64,000 bases of DNA, from assembly GCF_003075415.1 (NCBI RefSeq), contig NZ_QDAH01000003.1, positions 62,001 through 126,000 of the forward strand, read 5' to 3'. Numbering within the stretch: position 1 is the stretch's first letter; each line of letters opens with the position of its first letter. This DNA is from Microvirga sp. KLBC 81 (lineage in GTDB: Bacteria > Pseudomonadota > Alphaproteobacteria > Rhizobiales > Beijerinckiaceae). A program made the translations under genes and the position numbers. The notes below the pieces were generated by a model. The model did no database searches. It was not told the origin of the DNA and worked only from the letters and a program-made list of their open reading frames with translations. This document shows, in pieces, positions 9,116-18,111 of the stretch.

Positions 9116-9597
9116 CTTACCGTCATCTGCTAGAGAAAGCCCAGCCGTTAGATTGTTGTTCCCTATTCACGCGACCGGAAGCCAAACATCGTCGCGACCT
9201 CATGCTCAATAGATAAAATTATCATGGACATTCTAAGCTCAAAAATGGGACAGCGCCCTGGCTGGTAAGCTGACGAGGTCGTACTTTCGTAGCAAACCCG
9301 GTCTGCGGTGAATCTTACATCGACTTGGATGAAGCCACATCCCAAAATAGCTGTGATGTTATCCTCATTTCCAGTTCAAAAGGGTGAAAGGTTGTCGAAA
9401 TCTACGCAGACCAATTTGTGCTAATGAGATCGGTTGAGCTTGATTGCGTATTAAGCACAGGTCAAACGAGAGAATGAGAGAGTGTTGCCTCTGAGATCAA
9501 AGACTGACTGCCCGCTTGGTTGCGGCCTAGTTGGAAGCTGCTCGCCACCGAGGCCCATAAGATTTCTTTATATTGTCAATATAGTCGGAGGTAACCA
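9116..9597. other. Intergenic, no gene seen
   Basis: AT-richer than the flanks. It probably holds the last decayed bases of the IS5 remnant and the promoter of the PLD cassette. No convincing ORF or structured RNA is visible. Confidence 0.4.
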
Positions 9598-10539
9598 ATG
9601 GAGACTATCCGCGCTTTTGCCGACTATCTTGAGAAGCGGATCGGGTCAGTCCCGACTAATCGCTGGGTTATCGAGTATTACTCACGTAATCGAACGCCAA
9701 ATTTTAGCGAAGTTGTCGGGTTGTGGACGACTTTCTATCTTTTTGTTCAGCCAATTGCAGATTTGTACACCGCAAGAGGCTCAGCCTTGCAGTATACAAT
9801 TGCACATAACTTCTACGTATTCTTCAATAATAACGGAAACAGATTCGAGACCACAGTGCGCCGACTTCAGGAAGCGTACAAGACTGGTGGAGATCTGATC
9901 GCATATGAGGAGTATCGGGAAGAGCACCTTAGAATTCTAGCACTTATTGTAGAGGCAAATCGGTCATATGTCGTAGTGAAAGCAGCTCTAAGGAATTTGC
10001 TTCTCTATGTGAGGAGGCACGGTGGCGACTTAAATACGATCCTAGAGAAGCCAATTGATACGAAGGTTTTTGCTTCCCTTTCCGCCTCCTACTCCCTTAT
10101 TGGCAAGCCGGATGGCGACCCTAAGATACAAGCTCGGCTGATCCAGTCGATCGGAAATACGCGACGCGCGCGCTTATCCGACGAAGCGCCTGTATATAAA
10201 GTGTTGGGTGTACTGACCAAGATGGCGCAGCTTGGCGCTGAGCCGGGCGGCTTGGATCGATCTGTGATTTTCACTGAATACAGACCAGCCACAAACCGCA
10301 CGTCTGAGCAGGACAAAGATGATGATGGCTTGGATCTTCCTTGGGATATGGAGATCGATCCAGAGCGTGGGGGAATCAAAATCCCTATTGATGAGGATTG
10401 GGGCCTCATTATCGGAGGAGATCTCGAAACTCTTGAGCTGAACATAAGTGCAGTATTTGACGTTGATTGGGACGTAGCGATTGAGGCTGCAATCGAAGCA
10501 ATCCTACAGGCGGTCAACGATGCTTTCGATTGCTACTAG
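9598..10539 (+). CDS. Unknown protein, first gene of the PLD cassette
   Basis: A 313-residue protein I do not recognise. It has no signal peptide or membrane span. The first 170 residues look helical with many aromatic and charged positions (EYYSRNRTP, YEEYREEHLRILALIVEAN). The last 80 are very acidic, with DKDDDGLDLPWDMEIDPERG and IDEDWGLIIGG, and end in a short hydrophobic-acidic helix. An excellent GGAGG site precedes the ATG. Its stop overlaps the start of the next gene by 20 bases, so it is translationally coupled to two secreted PLD-type proteins. Lower GC than the core suggests transfer. It could be a partner or immunity-type protein, but nothing in it proves this. Confidence 0.75.
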   Translation: METIRAFADYLEKRIGSVPTNRWVIEYYSRNRTPNFSEVVGLWTTFYLFVQPIADLYTARGSALQYTIAHNFYVFFNNNGNRFETTVRRLQEAYKTGGDLIAYEEYREEHLRILALIVEANRSYVVVKAALRNLLLYVRRHGGDLNTILEKPIDTKVFASLSASYSLIGKPDGDPKIQARLIQSIGNTRRARLSDEAPVYKVLGVLTKMAQLGAEPGGLDRSVIFTEYRPATNRTSEQDKDDDGLDLPWDMEIDPERGGIKIPIDEDWGLIIGGDLETLELNISAVFDVDWDVAIEAAIEAILQAVNDAFDCY

Positions 10540-11818
10540 AGGCCTTGTTCTTGCCTTCACCCTAGCTCTGTCCACCAATGGCGCTATTGGGCAGAATAAG
10601 CCCACAGAAAACAAACAGCTCTCGATTTTCACGATGCCCGATTGCGAGCCGAGCGGCAGTACGCCCGCCGGGGTTTATTGCAATAGTCTTCAGGACTGGC
10701 AGAAAACCTTTGAAGCGAATCTACCTCTAGCTAGGACCATTGAGGAGGTCTTGGTGCGGTCAGACGTGACGTCTATTGACGGCGCCTCATACTTTGTGCG
10801 CGAGGCTCTCCTTCAAGCACTTACGAAAGCTTACGACCTTTCTGCTGCTCCGATCCGGTTTACGACCGATGCGGGCAGTGCAACTGCAATGCATACACGT
10901 TTCGTGGCAAGATTTGGTTTGGCCGATACAAATACAGACTTGGCCGTCTTTCCCACTGGACAGCCCAACAATCCCGAGGACGAGTCGGCGCCAGACTACG
11001 TTTTTCATCCCAAGATTCTATTTGTCGAATATGCCGGTGGAGTTAGTTATGGAATCATATTTACCAGCGACAACTTCAAAATCTCAACAGAGTTTATTTC
11101 GGATCCAAGTAACAACCAAAACACAGCGAACTTCGAGAATTACAACTTCGTTGTGGCCAGTCCGAAGGCGGCTCTCGTCCAACGGCATCGGTGCTTTTTC
11201 GATGCCCTACATGGGCGATCGACCGGTGAAGCCTTCGACCTCAGAAGTGTCGGTGCTACATATTCCCTATGCCTTTTTCATCGCAACGCGACCCACAACG
11301 TAGCCGATCCAGTTCGCTTCTATACATTGCCGTTCGAAATAGACACAATAATTGCCGAACTTGCCTATGAGGCTGGGTCAGCTACACAAATCGACGTTGC
11401 TGGGTACAACGCGGGAAGCCCTTGCATCAGTACAATTCTCCGAAAAGCGCTCTCAAACGGGAAGCGGGTCCGCATAATCACTGATGATGATGTTTGTGGC
11501 ACAAATCTCTCGCGAAAAGATAAGCATTGGTATGCAGAGTTAGAGAATGCCGGAGCCGAAATTCGCTACATGCAGACGAATGCAGCAGGTGCCCTTTCAC
11601 ACCGATTTCACCATAAATTTATGGTATTCTTAGGCTCTGGCACACCTAGCGTTTTGACCGGATCAGCTAACTTTACGTGTGGTGGTTTCGGTGGCAATGT
11701 TGAAGCTGTTTACTTATTGAATCAGCCGAAGATGACTTCGACCTACCGCTCTTCCTTCGAACATTATTGGTCTGATCTTGCTAAACCTGCCGGTGAGATA
11801 CCCTTATGCGGAAACTAG
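10520..11818 (+). CDS. Exported phospholipase D-superfamily protein 1
   Basis: A 432-residue PLD-superfamily protein with a signal peptide (ATRGLVLAFTLALSTNGAIG). A clear C-terminal HKD motif reads HHKFMVFLGSG...LTGSANFT near residues 370-395. The other half carries a weaker version, HPKILFVEYAGG...FTSDNF near 165-185. PLD enzymes use two HxK motifs to hydrolyse phosphodiesters in lipid or nucleic acid; the diverged first site may mean altered specificity. The ATG at 10520 sits inside the end of the upstream gene, and the 3' end overlaps the next gene by 13 bases. The three genes form one transcription unit. Expected location is periplasmic or secreted. Confidence 0.8.
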   Translation: MLSIATRGLVLAFTLALSTNGAIGQNKPTENKQLSIFTMPDCEPSGSTPAGVYCNSLQDWQKTFEANLPLARTIEEVLVRSDVTSIDGASYFVREALLQALTKAYDLSAAPIRFTTDAGSATAMHTRFVARFGLADTNTDLAVFPTGQPNNPEDESAPDYVFHPKILFVEYAGGVSYGIIFTSDNFKISTEFISDPSNNQNTANFENYNFVVASPKAALVQRHRCFFDALHGRSTGEAFDLRSVGATYSLCLFHRNATHNVADPVRFYTLPFEIDTIIAELAYEAGSATQIDVAGYNAGSPCISTILRKALSNGKRVRIITDDDVCGTNLSRKDKHWYAELENAGAEIRYMQTNAAGALSHRFHHKFMVFLGSGTPSVLTGSANFTCGGFGGNVEAVYLLNQPKMTSTYRSSFEHYWSDLAKPAGEIPLCGN

Positions 11819-13317
11819 AACTCGCGGGACGGACCCGTCTTTTGCTCTTCCTGCTTCTCAGCCCTCTGCTGAACGCTAGAGAGGCTAGAGCTGAAAATTT
11901 GGTCCGAACCGGTCAATGTAGCATTGATTTCGTTGAGAATAGCGGACTTTCTGCCGCCGCATTACAGCCGAACGCTCTCGTGCAAGCGATTGCGGACTTT
12001 ATAGCGAACACAAAAGCCAACTTGGCCGTGGCGGCCCATGACCTAGACCATCCGGTCATCGTCACTGCGCTTCTGGACGCGGCGGCAAGAGGAGTTCTAG
12101 TAAGAGTATTCACCGATTCGAAGGATAGCCTCTCGGATGTCCTAAATGGCAGTCGAGGCGAAGAATATTATCGAGCGCTATCGAGGCGTATCGTCTTAGA
12201 ACAGTTACGACGGGGTCTAGACGGTGCAATTGGTACTGCAGACGATGTTTTCTTGCAGGCCGACGCGCCGATTGAAGCGCTCGAAGGGCCGACGAAGATC
12301 CGCCTCCGGAATCAACTGCCAAGCACTGCTAGAGATGTTCCTAGGCATACATACTATTCGGGGCGCCGTCTTTTCAATGACACGGCAGTGCTGGCCAGAG
12401 GAATGTTAAAAGAACCGCTTCAGGCGAATAACATTCCAGAATATTATGCGCCTGGCTCAAGCCGAATGCACCATAAATTCATGGTGGCTGACGGAAGGTC
12501 CGTACTGACGGGTTCGTATAATTTCACAGTGTCGGGTGCGGAGGGGTCGACGTTCGATAGGGCAGTTGGGGCCGAACTGGGACACAGACAGCATCTTCTC
12601 ACAATCGAGAACGTCGAAATTGCTGGCGGGTATTTGCGCGCGTTCGACTCACTCTGGGGCGGAAGCGGTAGTGCTTCGGACGACGCAGCTCGGCTTCGGG
12701 AACCCGTCGCAGGCCATTTTGACTTTATGAGCTTGAGTTGCGGATTCCCTATTAGTGTGGCGTTCCTGCCCAATCCTACAGCTATCCACTACGTCTCCGA
12801 ACGTTTGAGTCACGCGAGACGCAGCATCTATTTCGAGTTTTTTTCGTTTACCCATGTAGAGCTGATAAAGAAAATTTATGAGCGCGGGGTTGGAAGTGGT
12901 GTCGGTGTTCACGGTCTTATTGATGCCAGATTCTATCCCCTGTTTCGTGCGCAGGCAGAAAGCCTTGGCGGGGACGTCTTAGACTTCTTTGAGGGCTCTT
13001 CGACAGACGATGCGCGGATCGAGAAGTCACGGTTATATCGATTGCTACACACGAAAACCTTGATCGTTGATGGCCTAGAAGCAGAGGCGGTCGTCATTAC
13101 TGGGAGCGCAAACTTCTCCGAGACGGCGTTCGAGAGCAACCGAGAAAACATTCTTTTTCTTAATAGCCAAGTTGTTGCGCTTGCATTTACGAAGTCTGTG
13201 CTACGTTTCGCGGCAGCAAACCGCGTAAATCGCGAGACATATTGCCCGGCTGTATGGGATCGTGGTGTGGAGGAGAGTGAGCATGCATCTGCAATCGGCG
13301 TGTCTGAGGAGGATTGA
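11806..13317 (+). CDS. Exported phospholipase D-superfamily protein 2
   Basis: A 503-residue protein with a signal peptide (RLLLFLLLSPLLNAREARA) and two well-formed HKD motifs: MHHKFMVADGRSVLTGSYNF near residue 223 and LHTKTLIVDG...VITGSANFSE near 420. Two intact motifs make it the better candidate for a catalytically competent PLD fold (phosphodiesterase or nuclease). Its start overlaps the end of PLD protein 1. An insertion of about 100 residues between the opening fold (FIANTKANLAVAAHDLDHPV) and the first HKD distinguishes it from minimal PLD nucleases. The substrate cannot be told from sequence. Confidence 0.85.
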   Translation: MRKLELAGRTRLLLFLLLSPLLNAREARAENLVRTGQCSIDFVENSGLSAAALQPNALVQAIADFIANTKANLAVAAHDLDHPVIVTALLDAAARGVLVRVFTDSKDSLSDVLNGSRGEEYYRALSRRIVLEQLRRGLDGAIGTADDVFLQADAPIEALEGPTKIRLRNQLPSTARDVPRHTYYSGRRLFNDTAVLARGMLKEPLQANNIPEYYAPGSSRMHHKFMVADGRSVLTGSYNFTVSGAEGSTFDRAVGAELGHRQHLLTIENVEIAGGYLRAFDSLWGGSGSASDDAARLREPVAGHFDFMSLSCGFPISVAFLPNPTAIHYVSERLSHARRSIYFEFFSFTHVELIKKIYERGVGSGVGVHGLIDARFYPLFRAQAESLGGDVLDFFEGSSTDDARIEKSRLYRLLHTKTLIVDGLEAEAVVITGSANFSETAFESNRENILFLNSQVVALAFTKSVLRFAAANRVNRETYCPAVWDRGVEESEHASAIGVSEED

Positions 13318-13648
13318 GGAAGGCCCTATCGGAGAAACTGACCAGTGGTCGAGCGACAGTGCGAAACACCGCGGTTTTGTGGCAGCACTAGCACCGAAGT
13401 GAATGCCCCAATCACTAACAGCTGATATCGGCGACGGGTGCACGAGGCTAATCTGCCCTAAGTGGGCGATCCAGTTACGCCGTTAATTCAGCGTTGGTGT
13501 CCATTCAGACGCCAGCTTCAGAGCCGCAGTTATGGCAGCATACTAGGTACGCTGAGCAGAACCACTCGAATATGCAATCCGACGGCCCGCCCTGGAACAG
13601 CCCAATCTTCACGCGAATGGGGAAATACCGGACTTTGTATTGGGATCG
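13318..13648. other. Intergenic between convergent genes
   Basis: The PLD cassette ends at 13317 and the DUF1906 gene ends at 13649 on the other strand. No gene, strong terminator or repeat is visible between them. Confidence 0.4.
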
Positions 13649-14560
13649 TTATGCTGTCGGCATAAGGAACGCACGATGGACGGCACCATCGATAAGCCCA
13701 TCACCAACAAGATCGACAAGCGCCCAATCGCCGTAGATGCGAACCATTCGAACTATCGTTCCGGCAATCAACAGCTGCTTAACTTGGAACTCCAATCCGG
13801 GTCCCTCGTGCAATCCAACGCCACCGCGCTTCACAACAGATGATTGTATGGCGACTTCGTCGAAGCTCTCAGGACCTAATTCATGGAAAGCACCTCTTCT
13901 GAACGCAGTCCAGACGGGAGAAAGAGGATTTTCGAGTCTGTCGAATGATCCAAACTCCGACAGCCTGGGGTTGAGGTCGTCTATGTCGACATCAAGCCCG
14001 CAGAGCTCCGAAGGCATATTCTGAAAGAGAGACCAGCGGCCCGACGCTTTGAATTCCCTATGGCCATGATGTCCGGTTGACTGCGACAGCCACGTATGTG
14101 CCACGAGTCCGAGGTCAAGCAATGTCTGGCACACTAGTCCGTTTCCGTAGACACCAACTCGATGGTTAGTCATACCCGCAGCAAATTCGAACGCTTCCTT
14201 CACTCCTATAAAATATTCGACAATAAGATCTCCGACGTCGTCTGCCCCGGCATCATAGTCGACGGCGAAGTAAATCACTGATCCTTCCGGTTGCCCGATA
14301 ACATCAACTGCATACTGCCGGGCATATGCACCGTCGAGCCTGCCGAGTGGCTTTGAAAACGAACTCGGCTTATTGCCCTTGCCCTGATGAACAACAGCGA
14401 TGCTTATTCCAGCTTCAATGAGGCGCTCTGCCTCTCGGCGTGTGAGGCGCTTCGACGGCCACGAGGTATCACGTGCATAGTATCGGATGACTGTTTTGAC
14501 ATCACGGGCAGAGAGACATGGAAGTTTTGCTGTGGTCTGTTCTGGAGTGTCAATGATCAC
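13649..14560 (-). CDS. DUF1906 glycoside-hydrolase-like protein with C-terminal SH3-like domain
   Basis: A 303-residue protein. Residues 1-190 match the DUF1906 (Rv2525c-like, GH25-like TIM barrel) pattern: IIDTPEQTTAKLPCLSA, VKTVIRYYARD, VIYFAVDYD, VGVYGNG, TWLSQST and DVDIDDLN. The last 70 residues look like a bacterial SH3 domain (GVGLHEGPGLEFQVKQLL...GDWALVDLVGDG). The family is linked to cell-wall or glycan metabolism, and SH3 domains often bind peptidoglycan. Start: a GTG at 14560 with GAGGAG nine bases upstream fits the family N-terminus better than an in-frame upstream ATG. No signal peptide is seen, so export would need another route. Confidence 0.8.
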   Translation of the reverse strand: MIIDTPEQTTAKLPCLSARDVKTVIRYYARDTSWPSKRLTRREAERLIEAGISIAVVHQGKGNKPSSFSKPLGRLDGAYARQYAVDVIGQPEGSVIYFAVDYDAGADDVGDLIVEYFIGVKEAFEFAAGMTNHRVGVYGNGLVCQTLLDLGLVAHTWLSQSTGHHGHREFKASGRWSLFQNMPSELCGLDVDIDDLNPRLSEFGSFDRLENPLSPVWTAFRRGAFHELGPESFDEVAIQSSVVKRGGVGLHEGPGLEFQVKQLLIAGTIVRMVRIYGDWALVDLVGDGLIDGAVHRAFLMPTA

Positions 14561-14835
14561 CGCATGCCTCTCCTCAAGCCAAACAATCCGGCTAGTTAGC
14601 TCCACTCTGGTCTCGCGATCGCCACATGTATCGCCAAATACTCTGGTAAGTACTATGCTATTCCATAGGTAAGCCAATGGGCTATCATTTGTGAATTATC
14701 CGACCACTTTCCGGTTGACGAGTGACAGAATTATCTCGCCGAATTTGGTTGCGGGTTCACCGAGATCAAATGGCCACTAGGTCGGAACCTTGTAGGAAGC
14801 GGTTCATCAGCAAGCGTCGGACATGCCCCAAGTGT

Positions 14836-15333
14836 TTACCAAATGCATCGCCTCTCGGTGGACCAGCTTATCCCATTGTACGTAGCAGTTGCCGAGACGC
14901 AGCTCTGGCGGCAGCCTGCGTTAAACTCTTCCTCAGTTCGAGCGCACCATTCCGTGTTCTCGCAGGCCTTGTCTTGATGGTTTCCACCAATAGACGAATG
15001 CAAAACTATCCGGTTCACCGGTATACGAGAACCTTCTGGAGACCCTTGTGTGACGTAGGCTTCGTGCTCATGCTTTGCATAGTAGTAAGCACACGTACCT
15101 TTTACCCGAGAGTGAAGATATAGGACTGGAGTTTCTAGAGGCTTTCCAGAGAGCATATCTAATATTTGTTGAGAAGATTGCGGCAACAGTGGCACGACGG
15201 TCCTCTGCTCTTCCACTGTCGGCGGCAGTCGCTTTTTTATCTCAGATATTATTTCTTCTGTTGAGCCTTGCCCAAGTGCAGGTGAGGTAACGAGCACTAG
15301 CGTAGCGAGAGCTATAGAAGCAGCTATTCTCAT
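14836..15333 (-). CDS. Secreted protein with conserved cysteines, unknown
   Basis: A 165-residue protein with a signal peptide (MRIAASIALATLVLVTSPALG). The mature part is mixed and ends in a Cys-rich region (KGTCAYYYAKHEHE, KACENTEWCART, GCRQSCVSATA) likely to hold disulfides. Not a family I know. The start at 15333 has AAGAGG nine bases upstream; another ATG nine codons earlier has none. Upstream neighbours are unrelated. Confidence 0.65.
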   Translation of the reverse strand: MRIAASIALATLVLVTSPALGQGSTEEIISEIKKRLPPTVEEQRTVVPLLPQSSQQILDMLSGKPLETPVLYLHSRVKGTCAYYYAKHEHEAYVTQGSPEGSRIPVNRIVLHSSIGGNHQDKACENTEWCARTEEEFNAGCRQSCVSATATYNGISWSTERRCIW

Positions 15334-15360
15334 GAGAATCAGCCTCTTAAAAAAGTTCAT

Positions 15361-15807
15361 ATATCTGCGATTTTATTCCACGACTTAGCAATTATGCAAA
15401 AGGGTCTGCTGGACAAAGCAGTATTAGTTCTAAACCTCGTAAGTATTAGAGCGAATCAGCAACATTTCTTCGCTAATCGCATTCTAATCGTCAGGGGTGG
15501 GTACTGCGTCAAAGAATGGAGCTATTTATAGTAATTCTTCCATGGCTTCGGAGGTAACGCGGCCCTGCTCAGAATGGATTCGAGATCCTCAAGTACTCAC
15601 CTGAGGAGGGGAGCGTTATTCATCTGAACCGTAGCGAGCCCACTTGTCGCTAACTACAAGAGAAATTTGCATTCGTCGGCACATTCTCCTGCCTGAGCGC
15701 CGCGTGTAGATGAGAATGCTAGAGCCTTTTCCGGCTATTCCGAGTCAGAGGGATTCCGCTCTGAGATCTGATGTAGCTTGCTTGTCTCCGGACATTGGGG
15801 GCACGGC
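15361..15807. other. Intergenic leading into an IS630 fragment
   Basis: No gene seen. The last part (about 15700-15807) shows gagccttttccggctattc and agagggattccgctctgag, which look like the outer end of the IS630 element that follows; the exact inverted repeat is not fixed. Confidence 0.35.
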
Positions 15808-16240
15808 ATGGCACGCGCTTACAGGCGGGACCTGCGGGAGCGGGTCATTGGGACAGCCCTGGGCGGCACCTCGGTGCGGCAGGCAGCTGCCCACTATGGC
15901 ACTGGTGTCTCAACCACTATCCTCTGGGTGCGCCGCGCCCGATCCGGTGAAGTGACGGCGCGCCGGCAGGGTCAGCCCAAGGGCTCCAAGCTCGATGCGC
16001 ATGCAGCCTTTCTCCTGGAACTGATCGATGCCCGTTCTCACATCAGCCTTCACGAGATGCAGGCGAGGCTACGGCAGGAGCGTGGCGTCTCGGCTGGCAT
16101 CGGCACGCTCTGGCGCTTCTCCACGCGCGGGCGATCACGGTCAAAAAACCGCCCACGCATGCGAGCCCGGCAGGAATGGCCCGCCTCCACGAAGGCTGCA
16201 ACCCGCACCCGAAGATCGAGAGAATAGCAGTGACCCATGA
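15808..16240 (+). pseudogene. IS630-family transposase, truncated N-terminal part
   Basis: The frame from the ATG gives MARAYRRDLRERVIG, VRQAAAHYGTGVSTTILWVR, EVTARRQGQPKGSKLDAHA and GVSAGIGTLWRF, the helix-turn-helix half of IS630 orfA. After TLWRF the frame shifts repeatedly (KTAHACEPGRN recovers the next part), and the catalytic DDE half is missing. Confidence 0.85.
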
Positions 16241-16520
16241 TCCATCTCCCGTCCGACGAAGTGCATCACAGGTCACATCAGCCCAAAAGCCCAGGAGTCT
16301 AGTTTCCAGTCCGATGCTCTAGCCATGGAGTGGCTGTGACGTACCGCACTGTCGCGCCTTGGAAGCCTTCCGACGCCGTCGCCGGGTCGGCCTCCAGCGC
16401 GTCGAGAAGGTCGAACCACGCGAACAGATCCTGACGCCTTTGGCGCCCCGCGGACGTATTCGTAGTGGAGAAGGTTGCGCTCGGGCGTGTTGTCTCGGGA
16501 GCGCTGAAGGTCACGCCCGC
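16241..16520. other. Junction with palindromic-repeat debris and a coding-like minus fragment
   Basis: It contains tccagtccgatgctctagcc, the end motif of the interspersed repeat family. On the minus strand a short coding-like piece reads RRQDLFAWFDLLDALEADPA and GATVRYVTATPW; it has no start and no family is recognised. I treat it as a broken gene end. Confidence 0.3.
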
Positions 16521-17429
16521 TTACTTAACCGTTAGGCGTCCAGCAGCACATTGGTAGCGAGTCCAGTCTTTTGGTCCCCTTATCAATTGTACACTAATCC
16601 GGCTTCCGGTCACATCAGTTGGAGGATCACCAACATTGATTTGCATGCTGAAGTTATTCCCATCTTCTGTGTTGCCGGAAACGAGCACGCTGGGCCGGCT
16701 AGCCGGCCCGGCGCAATCGTCTCTCATGATCGACAGATGCAAATCAACGGGTCCGTCGTAAACGACCGCATTCGCAGTCGGCTCGTTCTGCGGGGCCTCC
16801 ACGAACCATACACCTCCAAGCAGCATCACTTTCGAAAGGGCCGCTTTCACAAAACCTGGTATTCGTTTTTCGATATCAGTGCACGCTAGCAGATTTATTG
16901 CAATTGGCGATAAGGTTTTCAGTAAATCATTGACATCGGCAGTGTGGCGCACGGCAATTGCCCCAAATGCTACCGGATCATTGATGTTAAGCTTCGCCAC
17001 GTCGTCCTGTATGGTCGTTTTGTTGCTAATCGGATATGTGATGTCCATCAGACTTGCATTGAGATGCTCCCAAACATGAACTAAATTTGGCGCGACATTG
17101 AAGTCCCCGTTGTTGTACGACTTCCTAAATAGGTCAGACGTCACGTCATGCGCGCGTATGAAGTCAAGCCCGATTGGACTCTGTTTACACGCCTTGATGA
17201 CATAGGCGCTAGAGGGCCAACATTGTTTTGCCTGGGGCGGAAAAGCGCAATTGTACCACTGGGTTATATTCGTATGGTCCCAATAATCCTGGAACCGGTC
17301 ACAGCCTCCAGGTGCTGAGGCCGAGCAGGTCAACGGAAATTTCGTAGAAGGAGCTTGTGCAAAAGCGGGCAGGAGCAAACAAGCGAGTATGGATGCCCCG
17401 AACACAAATGACCAAGCGAACCGCTTCAT
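16521..17429 (-). CDS. Secreted protein of unknown function
   Basis: A 302-residue exported protein: signal peptide SFVFGASILACLLLPAFA, mature chain beginning near residue 26. It has many aromatic residues and about eight Cys (LTCSASAPGGCDRF, YNCAFPPQAKQCW, KACKQS, RDDCAG, QCAAG), so it is probably disulfide-bonded in the periplasm. A hydrophobic helix near 170 (LLKTLSPIAINLLACT) may be buried. GAGGGA precedes the ATG. No family recognised. It lies on the minus strand with the small Cys protein upstream. Confidence 0.65.
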   Translation of the reverse strand: MKRFAWSFVFGASILACLLLPAFAQAPSTKFPLTCSASAPGGCDRFQDYWDHTNITQWYNCAFPPQAKQCWPSSAYVIKACKQSPIGLDFIRAHDVTSDLFRKSYNNGDFNVAPNLVHVWEHLNASLMDITYPISNKTTIQDDVAKLNINDPVAFGAIAVRHTADVNDLLKTLSPIAINLLACTDIEKRIPGFVKAALSKVMLLGGVWFVEAPQNEPTANAVVYDGPVDLHLSIMRDDCAGPASRPSVLVSGNTEDGNNFSMQINVGDPPTDVTGSRISVQLIRGPKDWTRYQCAAGRLTVK

Positions 17430-17552
17430 GCGAGTGATCCCTCAGCGCCACCCTAAGAGCCTACTACGACCGAGCGTAGTCTGGTGTCCCGTGCCCCGAC
17501 GAAGTGTTCGGGGACCCTGCTCAGGTGGAGAGTTCCTCTGATCGAGTCTGAC

Positions 17553-17825
17553 CTATTTGACTTCGAGCCCTTTCACTTTCGGGTAGGGCGACTTGCGTTT
17601 CACCGCTGCGGCACTCGCAGCACAACTTGAAGTCGATAACCCGAGCAGATCGACGTTACCGCATTTGTCGGCACATTTGCGGTAGGCTTCTTCAGGAGTC
17701 CTACCACACGCCTCGGCATAGCACAGACCCGTAGGGCTCTGGCATCTTGCTAACCAGTTTGCTGATGCCCCGGACGGTGCCAGGCAAAGCAGAGCGAGCC
17801 CCACTGAAAAACCAAAAGCTTGCAT
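17553..17825 (-). CDS. Small secreted cysteine-rich protein
   Basis: A 90-residue protein with a signal peptide (MQAFGFSVGLALLCLAPSGASA) and a short mature domain bearing six Cys (ARCQSPTGLCYAEACGRTPE, KCADKCGN, SSCAAS). A strong GGAGGT lies before the ATG. The same-strand gene downstream (16521-17429) is also secreted, 120 bases away, and may share the transcript. Role unknown. Confidence 0.65.
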   Translation of the reverse strand: MQAFGFSVGLALLCLAPSGASANWLARCQSPTGLCYAEACGRTPEEAYRKCADKCGNVDLLGLSTSSCAASAAAVKRKSPYPKVKGLEVK

Positions 17826-17937
17826 CGCGACCTCCGTCAGAGCGGGCTCGCGCGATTTTCGTCATCCGCCGCGGCCGACTAGTGACAAAGGCCAGAGTAG
17901 TTGTTCGGCTGAAAGCGTGGCAATAGCCAAATAGGCT

Positions 17938-18043
17938 AGAGCCTCGGACGCAAAAGTGGCAATCGGTTTTGCGTGGAAAGAGGCTCACAATCAAAAGCCT
18001 AAAGCATCCGGCGTGAGTTCGAATTCACGTCCGATGCTTTAGC
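17938..18043. repeat. Interspersed palindromic repeat, copy 5 (double)
   Basis: First unit: cctcggacgcaaaagtgg plus ggttttgcgtgg. Second unit: ctaaagcatccgg (about 18000) pairs with tccgatgctttag (ending 18043) around cgtgagttcgaattcacg, a strong hairpin on both strands. It belongs to the family at 3002, 5938, 7120 and 7639. Confidence 0.7.
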
Positions 18044-18111
18044 TATTGCAATTTGAGTTAGGGATTTCGTCTTCGGCATCCCACTTTGTGTCAGTCTAAT
18101 GAAACTCCTAG

